Below are positions 38,251-48,934 of a DNA stretch of 64,000 bases, one piece after another. The notes under the pieces were generated by a model. It made no database searches. It was not told the origin of the DNA and saw nothing but the letters and a program-made list of their open reading frames with translations. Every line of letters begins with the position of its first letter. The stretch's first letter is position 1. The position numbers and the translations under genes are program-made. Source of the stretch: Amyloporia xantha (Eukaryota; Basidiomycota; Agaricomycetes; Polyporales; Adustoporiaceae); the NCBI GenBank assembly GCA_036971615.1, contig JAYKKR010000010.1, forward strand, positions 992,001 through 1,056,000, read 5' to 3'.

Positions 38251-39472
38251 ATGACCACTGTACTCACAAGCCCCGCTGTGCACACGCCCTTCGTGCACGA
38301 CAACACCCCAACACCGCTGTCCTTCCCCTTCTCTATGCATGATAGCGCTGGTTTGGGCCTCTCTGTGCGGGGTCGTTTCCATCACTCTGGCGAAGTAATC
38401 ATCCGAGGAGCGGACATCGCAGGGTTCTGCGCAACCATCACAGCGCCGGGCTTGCACCCCATCGCGCGGCAAGTTCACAAAATCTTCATCGACTTTGAAC
38501 ACGTCCGCCCTACACAGCCAGAGCTGGAGCTGGTCTCCGCTGCCCTGGCGGCCATCGTCAACTGCACGGACCTGACGCTCCTCGGTCTACCCTCAGCAGA
38601 GTACGACGGCTGGGTTCTGCGCAACACCACATTCTCCCTGCGCCGCTTCGGGACCAACCTCTCGCTCACTTCGAAGGACGTCCTCGATTTCCTCAGATGC
38701 CAGCCCGCGCTCACCGAGGTGAGCACGACGTCGCCCCCGCCACACGCCGTGCAGCCCAAGAGCACCTACCAGCACGTCTCCTTCCCGACCGACATCGTGC
38801 CCAACCTGCACACGCTGGACTGCCCCGCCCCCTTCCTCATGTCGCTCCAGGCCGCCACGCCCCCGACGCGGCCCCTCACGAACATGCGCCTCGACCTGAA
38901 CCGGCTCAACTCGCTCGTCGAAGTCGAGACACTCACAGCCCTGAGCACGTTCAGCGCGACGATGCAGCGCCTGAGCCTGCGCAGAAGCGTCCTGCGCACG
39001 TCCACGGCGTCCGACAGCGTCGTGGCACTCAATATGGCGAGCGTCATCACCAGCGTGGCGAAGAAGCGGCAGTGGTCTAAGCTCAAATTCCTCGAAATGC
39101 GCGACGGGCTATACGACTCGGTGAGTGGACGTGGTCGGTTTCCCAGCTGGTAAGGTCTGACGACGCAACCCTGGTGTGTAGACGTCGATTCCAAGTCTGG
39201 CACAATCCATCATGACTTGCTTCCCGCACATCGAGACGCTAGTCTGGGCACCATCCAGTCACCCACCAGGCTCCACGATCGTCGTGCCCTTCATCGCCTC
39301 GATCTTCTTTACCTTCTGCCGCTCCCTTCGGCAATTGATATTCCTCGACGACGCGAGCGACGCCACTGACAAGAAGTACGTGTCAGTCGAAAAGAAATCC
39401 GGCGGTCAGGTGTGCCAGGAGCCAATCAACTCTGAGGAAGTCGAGGGCATGTGGAGAATGGAATCAGCGTAG
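38251..39472 (+). CDS. Unknown protein, leucine-rich-repeat-like
   Basis: Exon 1 runs from ATG 38251 (MTTVLTSPAVHTPFV) to about 39120. An intron of about 60 nt ends near 39180, and exon 2 ends at 39472 (WRMESA). The protein has about 387 residues. Repeated patterns such as LVSAALAAIVNCTDLTLLGL, NLHTLDCPAPFLMSL and PHIETLVWAPSS resemble the degenerate leucine-rich repeats of fungal F-box-like proteins, but no F-box is visible at the N-terminus. Such single-copy relatives are very common and fast-evolving in mushrooms. No function is claimed. The middle of exon 1 is markedly GC-rich with C-ending codons. Confidence 0.7.
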
Positions 39473-39650
39473 ACGCACCATATCACGTATAGACTGCCTT
39501 ATAATATAATTCAATACCCTTAATTTATCTGAATGCGAGACGTGCTGAAGGAATATTCGCAAAAGAGACATAACACCACACTGCCACACTGTCGGTAGCC
39601 AGTGCACGCCTGATACAATTAGAAGACTGTGAACATCTCGTCGTAAATCG

Positions 39651-40637
39651 TTAGTCGTCTAGATCGAAATCTGAGTCATCGTTCCTTTGTCCACGAATGT
39701 GCTGTCGCACGGACGGGTTTGATCCATAGACGACTGCTGAATCACCTCCACCTCGATCCTCCTTGCGTACAACACCTTTCAGCGCAACGTCAGCGAGATT
39801 GAAGATAGCACAACAGCAAAAGGGACCATACCACAGTTCATCAATCGCCATTCCAATGTAGCTGTCTCGAACTGGTCATTATTTCCTAGTTCCTCGAACC
39901 CGATAATCCTGCCTATCCGTGAGTACTGACTGCGGGCCACCAGACCTAGGATGGCGTACCTATCCTTTGAGACACCATCTATAAAGCATACCACGCATGG
40001 AAGGACCTTGATGGCAAGCTTTTCAACTAGCCAGGGTACGTTCTCCACGAAAACGCGAAGGAAACGCGTGCCAAAGTATTTCGGTGCTAGCCTCTGCACA
40101 TGATAGTCATGACCTGGGAAGGAGTAGAACATATGTCTGAACGCACCGTCAGGTGCTTATCCATAATTTGACACCGCTTGAAATTGGTGTGATAGAAATG
40201 TATCACGCAACGAGGCTCCTTCCTGGTAGGTCATCGCAGTCAGACGAAGGTTGCGACTCAGGAGACTCGCGCAAGACTCACGCACTCGTCCTGATGACCA
40301 GCTGTTCGTCCACTATCTCATCGTACCGACCATGTCCACTGGACTTCATCTCTTGCAATCGCTCCATTCTAACACGCACAAATGCTCATCAGTCTCTGCG
40401 CTCGTCCACACGACACGATATGTCCAAGGCCGAGGAAGCACCTCACTCTCGCTTGAGTCGCTGGATGCCCTTCTCCCTGAGCTCTTCGTTGGAATCGTTC
40501 TCGATCTCCTCTTCGAGCTGGGCAAAGAGCTCCTCGTCGTCGAGATCGGAGCCGTTGCCATCAGCGTGTTTGGACCCTGTTGCGCCGTGGACGACATGGG
40601 ATGTCAGGGTAGAAATTTTGGCTTCCGTGCTGGACAT
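39651..40637 (-). CDS. PLP1: Phosducin-like thioredoxin-fold protein (PLP1/TXNDC9)
   Basis: A co-chaperone that works with the CCT chaperonin on tubulin and actin. The start at 40637 opens MSSTEAKISTLTSHVVHG. An acidic helix follows (SDLDDEELFAQLEEEIENDS, REKGIQRLKRE), then the thioredoxin-like fold: CLVHFYHTNFKRCQIMDKHL, LAPKYFGTRFLRVFVENVPW, LAIKVLPCVVCFIDGVSKD, RIIGFEELGNNDQFETATLE. The C-terminus is RGQRNDDSDFDLDD, the acidic tail typical of the family, stop at 39651. About five introns. As in its homologues the CxxC thioredoxin active site is absent. It is divergent from URA3. Confidence 0.9.
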
Positions 40638-41001
40638 GGTCGGTTATGATGGTGGCCTTTGCGAGATTATTACGAGCGAGTAGAGAGGAACAAGAGCCCG
40701 TGCTTAGGACTCGAAAGAGGACGATGAACGCGGGGAAGGCATTCTCACGATCAGCGCCAAAATGGATCTCGATGCCATTTCAATGATCACGACAAAATAA
40801 GTAACACTGGGTGAATGTCATTGCAGTGCGCTTAATCCCCTCCATCACTCCTAAACAGACAAAACACATCCAAAAGGTAAGTGTAGAGAGGGAGACGTAT
40901 TAACCCAGTTCACATGTATCTGATAGCATGCGCTATCAAGCCCGAAGGTGCTTAGAGGGGCCAGGACAACCAAAAATCTCTTCAAGTGATTAGCATTCAC
41001 C
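40638..41001. promoter_or_regulatory. Bidirectional promoter PLP1 / URA3
   Basis: 364 bp between divergent start codons; no consensus TATA box seen. Confidence 0.5.
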
Positions 41002-41956
41002 ATGCCATCCGCCCGTATCAGCACATATGCACAAAGGGCGCAGAAACACTCAAATCCTGCCGCAAAGGCACTCCTAGAGACTATCGAGCGTAAAAAGAGC
41101 AATCTTTGCGTCAGCGTCGATGTCACCAAACAGGCCGACTTCCTCAGGATCATCGACATCGTTGGTCCCTACATCTGTCTTGTAAAGGTGAGCAAAACGA
41201 ATCTGATTCGTTGACGTCGCTCAATATGCCGCTGATAGACACATGTCGACGTCATCGAAGACTTCGAGCCTAGCATGGTCGACCGTCTGAAGGACCTGAG
41301 CGCAAAGCACGACTTCCTCATATTCGAGGACAGAAAATTCGCAGATATAGGTTTGTCATACCACCCGTACTCTTTGCGGCCACTCAAGCCTATTTTTAAC
41401 CGCAGGGAACACTGTCGCTCTACAATATTCAAGCGGCGTATACAAAATCTCCAACTGGTCACATATCACCAACGCCCACCCCGTGCCCGGGCCTGGAATC
41501 GTCACAGGTCTCTCCTCCGTTGGCATGCCTCTCGGCCGGGGTCTCCTCCTGCTCGCAGAGATGAGTACGAAGGGCAATCTCGCCACTGGTGCATATACCG
41601 CCGAGGCGGTTCAGATGGCGCGCGCTCACCGCGACTTCGTGATTGGATTCATCGCCATGCGACGTATGGATGGCGTTGGCGCGCAGGAGGACGATGACGA
41701 CGTCGAAGACGAAGACTTCCTCATTCTGACACCGGGTGTCGGATTGGACACGAAGGGCGACAGTATGGGACAGCAGTATAGGACGCCGCGGGAGGTCATC
41801 TTGGAGTCCGGATGCGATGTGATTATTGTGGGACGGGGGATTTATGGTAAGGGGAATGATGCCGATGTACGGGCGCAGGCGGAGAGGTATCGAAAAGAGG
41901 GTTGGGCCGCATATGAAGGAGAGAATAGCTGCTACCTGATCCGTGGGGAGATATGA
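41002..41956 (+). CDS. URA3: Orotidine 5'-phosphate decarboxylase
   Basis: Last step of de novo UMP synthesis, cytosolic. ATG at 41002 ([14 protein letters not shown]), then [19 protein letters not shown] and [10 protein letters not shown]. An intron at about 41188-41238 leads to [17 protein letters not shown] and the catalytic stretch [12 protein letters not shown], which holds the active-site Asp-Lys-Asp set. A second intron (about 41351-41403) leads to [17 protein letters not shown]. The third exon runs to the stop at 41956 with [20 protein letters not shown]-like [18 protein letters not shown] and [12 protein letters not shown], the phosphate-binding loop. About 280 residues, normal for the fungal family. 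A short acidic insert ([10 protein letters not shown]) before the LTPGVG motif is typical of basidiomycete forms. Confidence 0.96.
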
Positions 41957-42206
41957 AGGGAAGTGTAGAATCGCCAATCAGAATTGTACTGATCAGTCCG
42001 GATCCCCATGATTCGCAGTTTTCACAAACGTTACACTGCATGTACCCTATAGCTGCGACTCTATATAGCACCAACGCTCTGTTGTACATAACACCCCCAG
42101 CTGTATCCAACTTTTGTCCATTGATACAAAATGCAGACTACAGATACATCGTGATTATACAACTTGTTAGTAAATATCACCCTGAACCGCTTCGTTCGCA
42201 GGGGTC

Positions 42207-43925
42207 TTATGACTCGTCATTCCCATTCTCTTCCGCTTTCCGCATCTCCTCTTCTTCCTTCGCCTCCCTTTCTTCAGCTTCCACAACTTCAACGTCTAGC
42301 GGATAGGTGAGAATCGCAGCAATTCCAGATAGCTGATTTAGCTCTATGGCACGTCGTAGATAAATTAGCATGATCAGTCCCGATTTATTTTCGCGATGCG
42401 GATAAAACGCACGTTGCCCCGACTCGTGCATACTCGAGAAAATGAGCACCTCGCCACCTCTTTGTCGCACGCTCTCCACTAATGCGACATAACTTTTCCG
42501 CAGCTCTGGGTCGCTCGCTCTAGAAAAAAACTCGTCATGCCCGCCCTGGATGTGTCAAACTCTCTAAGAGACCCACCGGAATAGCTCATCTGAGATAAGT
42601 AAAGTGCCGACGGCGCCGCGGTCTGCTGCTAATCTGACATGGTCAGGGCCATACCATGCACGCATCTCGTCGACTCCGAGCATCTTGAAGAACCTAGATA
42701 AGAGGGCGATTAGACGGAGCTAAACATGTATGGCGACCAGAGAAAGCCCTACTTGTCAAGCATGATGCCCTCTCTCGCAAACTTTGTTTCTCTTAGTTGT
42801 GTTGCAATCTGTTGTCTCAGGGGTTTCAGCTGCGCCGCAACTACCTACAAGCATGCGAGCCAGACTTACCTCTGGGCTCTTGAGCACCTCCACCAGACTG
42901 TGTACATGCGGGCTGTTTACATGTACCCTCACAAACTTGTTTTTCGCGCCCATCAACGCCTTGTTTCCTGTCCGGCTAGCTTCTGCCATGATATAGTCGA
43001 ACACGGCGTCGCGCACCCATCCCTGGAGAAGCGATCACTATCGCACGCAGAGAGGGATTGGAGTAAGGGGATATGGCGAAGGAAGGATGCGTAAAGACTT
43101 GAGTAGAAACGTTGCAGGCCCTGAGGTTGTGAGGATGATGGGTAGTGCAAATGCAGTAAAGTAGATGTAACGTACCTTTTCGTGCGCTGATGACCCAGTC
43201 GCGATCTTGCGCGGGATGGGGACCTCGAGTCGTTGGAGAATTACAGTCATATGTTCCGAGAGAAGACAAAAAATCGCACTTCCTGTTATAGATTTGGCTA
43301 TCAACACAATGCCATGATAGGGGTGAATGGTGCAGACCTTCCCCGCATACTACTGCGCCCACCTCGGCGCCTCTTCCAGGCATGCAGCTCTCTTCAACCC
43401 TGCTCAGAGCCACACTATCCCATCCCTCCTGTTTCTCTATCCTTACGTCTCGGTTTACCTCTATATCCAGGGTGTGGAACGCGCCCATCTTGACATGTGG
43501 GTTCTCGGAGGTCACCCGACCGGTGATCTGGAGCGACGCCGAGGAAGTAGCGTCTGTGGACTGAGTCGCATCACCAGAGGCAGACGTCGATGGGGACCAG
43601 GTAACACGGCTGACGGCGAGTGTGAGGTTGAGACGGACACGATGAGACTCGGTGGATCCTGTAGCGGAGACATTTTGAACTCGGCGGATTGCCAATGCTC
43701 GAACACTATCTCCCTGGTTGCAGAGATGGACATGAGAAACAATTCACATGCGTAGGAGATTTCGGACGTACCTCCTGTATGATATTGTACAAATGCCACA
43801 TATCCTCGTCGTCTTCGGGACGCAAAGTGACATGACCCTATCTGTTCATAAGCTTCCGTTGCCGATGGGAGACAGAGTGGACGGACTGAGCGATCCTTTT
43901 CGATGTGTCTGCCAATGAGTTTCAT
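42207..43925 (-). CDS. DOM34: Ribosome rescue factor Dom34/pelota
   Basis: An eRF1-like factor that with Hbs1 splits stalled ribosomes and triggers no-go decay. The start at 43925 gives [14 protein letters not shown]. After an intron comes [18 protein letters not shown], the N-terminal Sm-like RNA-recognition domain, continuing [36 protein letters not shown] and [15 protein letters not shown]. The central domain contains [15 protein letters not shown] and [18 protein letters not shown]. The C-terminal domain has [48 protein letters not shown] and [16 protein letters not shown], ending at 42207 in an acidic tail rich in Glu. No GGQ motif, as expected for pelota. About eight introns. It is divergent from PUS7. 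Confidence 0.95.
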
Positions 43926-44066
43926 GGTTGTGGTCTTGTAGCAGTACTACCTTCTTGGAAATGATAGGCCTCGTCAACGTGATCGCTCCGATCGAGCAAG
44001 CCGTCGATCTAATCTCGTCTTTTTAGTGCCCGCTGCCGAGTCTCTCATGGAACTTGTTGTTTAACC
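43926..44066. promoter_or_regulatory. Very short bidirectional promoter DOM34 / PUS7
   Basis: Only 141 bp separate the two start codons, so the untranslated leaders must be short or the transcripts overlap. Confidence 0.55.
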
Positions 44067-47000
44067 ATGTCTACTTCACCTAAAACCCGCCCGAGGGACG
44101 ACGAAGACGACGCTGCTCCTTCGCCGAAAAGGACAAAGATTGGCGATTCTGACGCTCAGGGTGCTGGCATGGAGGTCGACGAAGCCTCGGATGTCGTCGA
44201 GCTAGTAACTGAGCCCTCGCAATCTGAGGCAGACCAAGAGAGTCTGCTGCCTTCTAGTCATGCTTTGCTCAATGCACCACCACCGGTTTACACGCCTGAC
44301 GGGTCTATGCAACGCATAATGGAGACTGACGTCGGTATCTCTGAATATATCGGCCATGACGTTCCCAAGATTGAAGGTATCATCAAGCAAAGGTAAGCCA
44401 CGTCCCACCAAATCCAAGGAATACGCTGATAGTCTTTACAAGATTTACCGATTTTTTGGTATATGAAGTAGATCTAGATGGCAATGTAATCCATATAAAA
44501 TCGCTTGCCAAACCAGAATCGTCACCCAAGAAGAAGGACGAAATAAAAGCGGGCGAGCCTGTCGCGGTAGAATCAACCTCCACGCTTCCGCAGGACACGA
44601 CAGATGCCGAGATACCCGTACCCAATACAACAGAGGAAGAACGAGCACTCGATAAACCCGAAGAAACGGGCGCAGTTGCAGAAGTGCCGGAGACAGAAGA
44701 TCAAGCACAAGTTGAAACGGCTCCAAAAGAAACAGAACCTTGGCCTGAACGGTTTAACACGACTCTCACTCCGTTCCTTTCCCAGGAAGCTATCACAAAG
44801 GTCAAGGAAATGTACCTGGAGGGCCCAGAGCCCCCCTTCGTGAGTGACAGCGGTTGGGGAGGACGCCAAGCGAAAGCCTCAGAGGCAGGAGACAAGCCAG
44901 AGGGCGAGGGATCCTCTACCATGGCTACTCCGGAGGCGACCCAAGAAGAGCCCGTCAAGCAAGGAAGGGGCAAGCGCGGCAGGGATCGCGGCACGCGAGG
45001 AGCGCGCGGTGGGCGAGGGGGCAGAGGAGGTGGACGAGGAGGGAGGCCAGGCGGGCGGGAAGATCACCGAAAAGTGTTGACCGATGTCTGTCTCGCCATG
45101 TCCACTATGCGCGTCGTGGACCCTGATCTGACTTTGACGGACCCGGCTAGCCTATCTCGTCCAAAACGACGCGGACCGGTCTGCATCAAGCGATTCGTGA
45201 CCTGTTCGGCGGGAAGCTAGAGACCGAAACGGACATGAGCGTACCGGCAGCCGAGGAGGGTTCTCGAATCGTCATCAAGTGGTCGAAGGGAGGTGGTGGA
45301 CGCGGAGGAGGCCGGGGCGGGCGATCAGGTATGTTATTCCCGTTTGCATTCGCGTGGAACTGGCACTGATCTTCGTCAGATCGAGGAGGGAGGCCTGAGA
45401 GGGGGACATATCCTCCGTACATCCATTTCACAATGCAGAAGACCAACCGCGACACTCAGGACGCCCTTGCGCATCTATCTCGTGTTCTGCACGTCAACGT
45501 CAAGGATCTTTCTGTGGCCGGAACCAAGGACAAGCGCGGTGTCACCGTACAACGAGTGGCCTTGCGACGAGGCAACAAAGCTGTCGAGGATGTCTGGAAT
45601 CTGGGCAACGGTATCACGGGTCGTCGGACGGTAGAAGAAGCCTCGACACGCCGCGGAGAACGAGGCATCCGTATTGCGGATTTCAACTACAGGAAGGCGA
45701 GCCTGGAGCTTGGCATGTTGAAAGGGAATGCGTTTGTAATTACGCTGAGGTATGCACGGTCTCGAAGCTGACAGCCAAGTCACTCATCATTGCATAGGAA
45801 TGTCCAAGTCGACTCAATGGACACCCTTGATCGTGCGATGAACACTATCAAGGACAAGGGATTCATTAATTACTATGGTTCGTTCATCCCTGTCTATGCA
45901 TGTTCGGAGGCTCAACTCTCGTGCTAGGTATGCAGCGGTTTGGCACTGCGTCCATACCCACCCATTCCATCGGCCTAGCCCTACTCAAATCTGACTGGCA
46001 CAAGGCCGTCTCGCTCATTTTGCGGAATCGACCTGGTGAACATCCTGACGTTGTTGCGGCTCGGGACGCTTGGCTCGTTGACGGCGACTTGGACAAAGCC
46101 CTCGAACTTATGCCGAGGCGTGTCGTCGCAGAACGATGCATCCTAGAGAGTTATAAGAAGCAAGGCGGCGATACCAGGAACGCTATGGGTGCATTGTCGA
46201 CAGTAAGTACTTCGTTTCACTTATTTGCCTGGTGCTCATATTCTCTCTGCTCAGATCCCTCGGAATCTGCGGTTGATGTATGTACATGCATATCAATCAT
46301 ATGTTTGGAACGCCATTGTTTCCGAGCGCATAAAAATGCACGGCGCAGACAAGCCTGTTGTTGGTGATTTGGTATTCGATACACCTTCAACGGACAAGGT
46401 CAACGACGAAGATCCGGAAATTGTTGCTGAGGAACTTGTCGATGGTGATGTACCGGTAGAAGGCAAAGATGCCAGTAAGTACTTGTTTTCGTGAGTGGTT
46501 TATGCATTGATAACCAGGGGATTCGCACAGACAATGAAGTGTCTGGACGATCCGGCAAACATTCACGGAAACCTTGGGAGCCACCAAAGGTCAAGACGCT
46601 GACCGCGGAAGATGTTGACAAATATTCTATCTTCGACGTGATTATGCCTCTACCTGGGAAGGATGTAGCATTTCCAGGCGGCGCATTAGGAGAGCGCTAC
46701 AAAGAATTTCTTAGGATAGATGGCCTGGATCCGGAGAATTTTGTTCGTAAGCAAAAGTACGAGCTTAATTCCGTTCTCGAAAACGCCTTGGTCACTAATT
46801 TTCTGAGCAGGGAGTACAGTCTCGGAGGTTCCTATCGCAAGATTCTGCATTTACCGAAGGAGCTCTCGTGGTCCGTGCTCAGGTATACAGATCCTGACGT
46901 TGCACTGGCCCAAGCGGACGAAGACAAGCTACTGGGTTTCGATCCACCCGTCATCGTGGAAGACGGCAAGTTCATGGCCCTTCAATTGCAACTGACTCTC

Positions 47001-47141
47001 GGGACCGCGGCCTATGCCACAATGGCTCTGCGAGAGGTCACAAAAACAGAGACAAGCTCTCACTATCAGACCAGTTTGACTCAGGCATCTGAAGATCAAA
47101 AGTATAAAACATCTGTTGAAGAAGAAGTGGTTGAAAGTTGA
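44067..47141 (+). CDS. PUS7: tRNA/mRNA pseudouridine synthase Pus7 (TruD family)
   Basis: Makes pseudouridine in tRNA, U2 snRNA and mRNA. The N-terminus [20 protein letters not shown] has a nuclear-type PKRTK patch. Then comes [20 protein letters not shown] and, after an intron, [20 protein letters not shown] Glu/Pro-rich insert and a Gly/Arg-rich RGG stretch (about 44960-45060) interrupt the fold, and a second [12 protein letters not shown] stretch follows at about 45288-45325. The catalytic site is [15 protein letters not shown] (about 45515-45560) with the Asp nucleophile. Further conserved blocks: [51 protein letters not shown] and [15 protein letters not shown]. Stop at 47141. About seven introns. 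Confidence 0.95.
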
Positions 47142-47307
47142 TTGTATCGATGCCATCCAAGAGCCAATGTCTTGCTCTTCTCTAGGTGACTGGGGCCGTT
47201 CGAAACGCATTATATACAGAATCTGTATGTATCTGTAGCTTTACAGTGCGATTTGACGCAGGATGTACATCCAGCAACGCTGTACTAGATGACGTCTGAA
47301 ACTGCAG

Positions 47308-47628
47308 TCTGTGTACGTGCTAGTCTTTCGCTGAGACGATGTGGAGATTCCGCCCGAGTGGATGTAGAATCACGAGAGTGTATTATCGAGCAGGGTCACG
47401 AGACAGTACAAACGATTAGCAGACGTAGATAAGATATAGAAGAAAGCTGAGCATGGCAGAGTCCGATGTACGACGAGATAAGCAGCGAGAGCGATACGCG
47501 ATTATATGAGCGAAGAGGAGACAACACGCAGACGGAAGAAGAAACGAGAGTGGGCGAAAGCCCGGCAGGGCTATCCGACATGGTGAACGCATTCCACCTG
47601 CTACGGGGAAGACTTGGTGAGCAGCGAT
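47308..47628 (+). repeat. 321-bp direct repeat, copy 1
   Basis: Matches 54449-54769 base for base over 321 bp, except one G/A difference near 47565 (GCCCGGCAG against GCCCAGCAG). The flanks differ at once on both sides. No coding family; the only frame common to both copies is a 61-residue minus-strand frame with no recognised features. See the second copy and the findings. Confidence 0.9.
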
Positions 47629-47827
47629 GGGTGGGATGGGCTAAATGGGTGTGGAGGGAGGGCCCAAAACTGAGCATCGATGTGCCTACAAAGTGAAGAA
47701 TGGTTCATCATGTCCGGGGATCGAAAAAAAAGGAACGGAAAACGAGTTAAGCGATAGGAAATTCGTTGGAAAAACAAAAACGGTTCCAAGGGAAAGGACC
47801 GGAAAGGAAGGACTGGTGATTGTCGGA

Positions 47828-48429
47828 TTAAGCTTGGAGCGATCCGAGAAGATATGTGGTACTGGGGGCTCGGAGCCAACGCCCCTCTTGGCAACTCTTT
47901 CCTGTTATCTCTTGTCGCTCTTCATCGGCAGTGGAGGAGACGAGAGCTTGAGGCTCTCCGGGTGTGCGGTTGGAGCTACGGTAATGTTCCTCGTGAGCAA
48001 TGGTTATGTGGTGAGCGTGTGCTAAGGCAATGTCCACTTCCACTGGCGTGATAGGAGGGCCAGGGTCTGAGGGAATGAGGGATGTTGAGCGGTGGTAATG
48101 GTTTGCGGAAAGGTGGGAGGATTGGGATTGAAAGGAGGGATGGATTTGGTATGTTTCCTGCCAATGACTGCCATGGAGCCAGGAGTCTAAACGTTGGATC
48201 CAACCCAGATGGGCCCAGGCTAAGGGCGACCAGAGGTAGGCGTCGCGACACATGTTCCCTGTCACCCAGAATACCACCCAATGTTTCTCTACCTTCCAGA
48301 CTCGTGTGATTTTGCCCACACATATCGGTACGCGACCGTCCCTGGTCTCTAAATGAACCTCGAGACCTGTGGATAACGCTTGAGACGCTCTTTTGGCCAT
48401 TATCCAATGGAGGGTGTCGTTATCGAGAC
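47828..48429 (-). pseudogene. 3' part of unknown host gene split by copia insertion
   Basis: The minus-strand frame entering at the insertion site reads LDNDTLHWIMAKRASQALST, GKITRVWKVEKHWVVFWVTG, MCRDAYLWSPLAWAHLGW and so on to a stop at 47828 (about 199 residues). With one copy of the 5-bp target duplication removed it continues exactly in the frame of the piece at 53889-54089. The Trp-rich stretch looks like a folded domain, but no family is recognised. The upstream-looking Met in this piece is LTR sequence, not the true start. Confidence 0.7.
48425..48429. other. Target site duplication GAGAC (left)
   Basis: GAGAC directly before the 5' LTR, repeated at 53889-53893 directly after the 3' LTR; 5 bp is the usual copia length. 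Confidence 0.9.
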
Positions 48430-48823
48430 TGTTGGAGCATACAATCCCGTGGTGCGCCATCGGGCGCGCCGCCAAACGCAGTAGGTACGGCTATTGCCCT
48501 TTACGGACATTTACTGTACCGGTTACTATACTACGTTTCGCTGTGTCGGCTTTACGGACTTACACACATTTGCTTACATACTCTTTTTTCCCTGACTCAC
48601 TCTCCCGTAAATACTGAGCCGTTCGCCCGCCGCACACCTCAGACGTTGTCTCTCGTTGCCCGAGTACCAGCGCTGAGGTGAGCTCAATATCTTTCATTCA
48701 CTTTAGTATATTGTATTCACTTATGTACTAGATCGTTCCTACGTAAGGTGAATACAGACGTTGTCTCTCGTTGCCCGAGTACCAGCGCTGAGATCGTTCC
48801 TACGTAAGGTACTCACTTCCACA
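48430..48823 (+). repeat. 5' LTR of copia element
   Basis: 394 bp, TGTTGG..TTCCACA, base-identical by reading to 53495-53888. It contains an internal duplication: 38 nt (48640-48677) plus 18 nt (48732-48749) separated by a 54-nt intron-like segment, then the same 38 and 18 nt fused directly (48755-48810). Confidence 0.95.
48678..48731 (+). other. Intron-like segment in the LTR
   Basis: GTGAGC..ACTAG, 54 nt, the size and ends of a normal intron in this genome. The flanking words GCGCTGAG and ATCGTTCC are joined without it at 48792/48793 in the adjoining second copy. The same holds in the 3' LTR (53743-53796). Confidence 0.75.
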
Positions 48824-48835
48824 GGTTATGAGCCC
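48824..48835 (+). promoter_or_regulatory. Primer binding site, half-tRNA type
   Basis: GGTTATGAGCCC starts on the base after the 5' LTR. It is the reverse complement of GGGCTCATAACC, the anticodon-region sequence of eukaryotic initiator tRNA-Met (CAT anticodon included). Priming by a cut initiator tRNA half is known from Drosophila copia and yeast Ty5. Confidence 0.75.
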
Positions 48836-48934
48836 CGACGGCCGCCTGTAGACTCGTCTCAATCCACTCGTTTTATATTGCCCACCACTTACCGCTTTGA
48901 TCAAATCACCTCGTGTTTCGCTTCGCTTGCTAAG

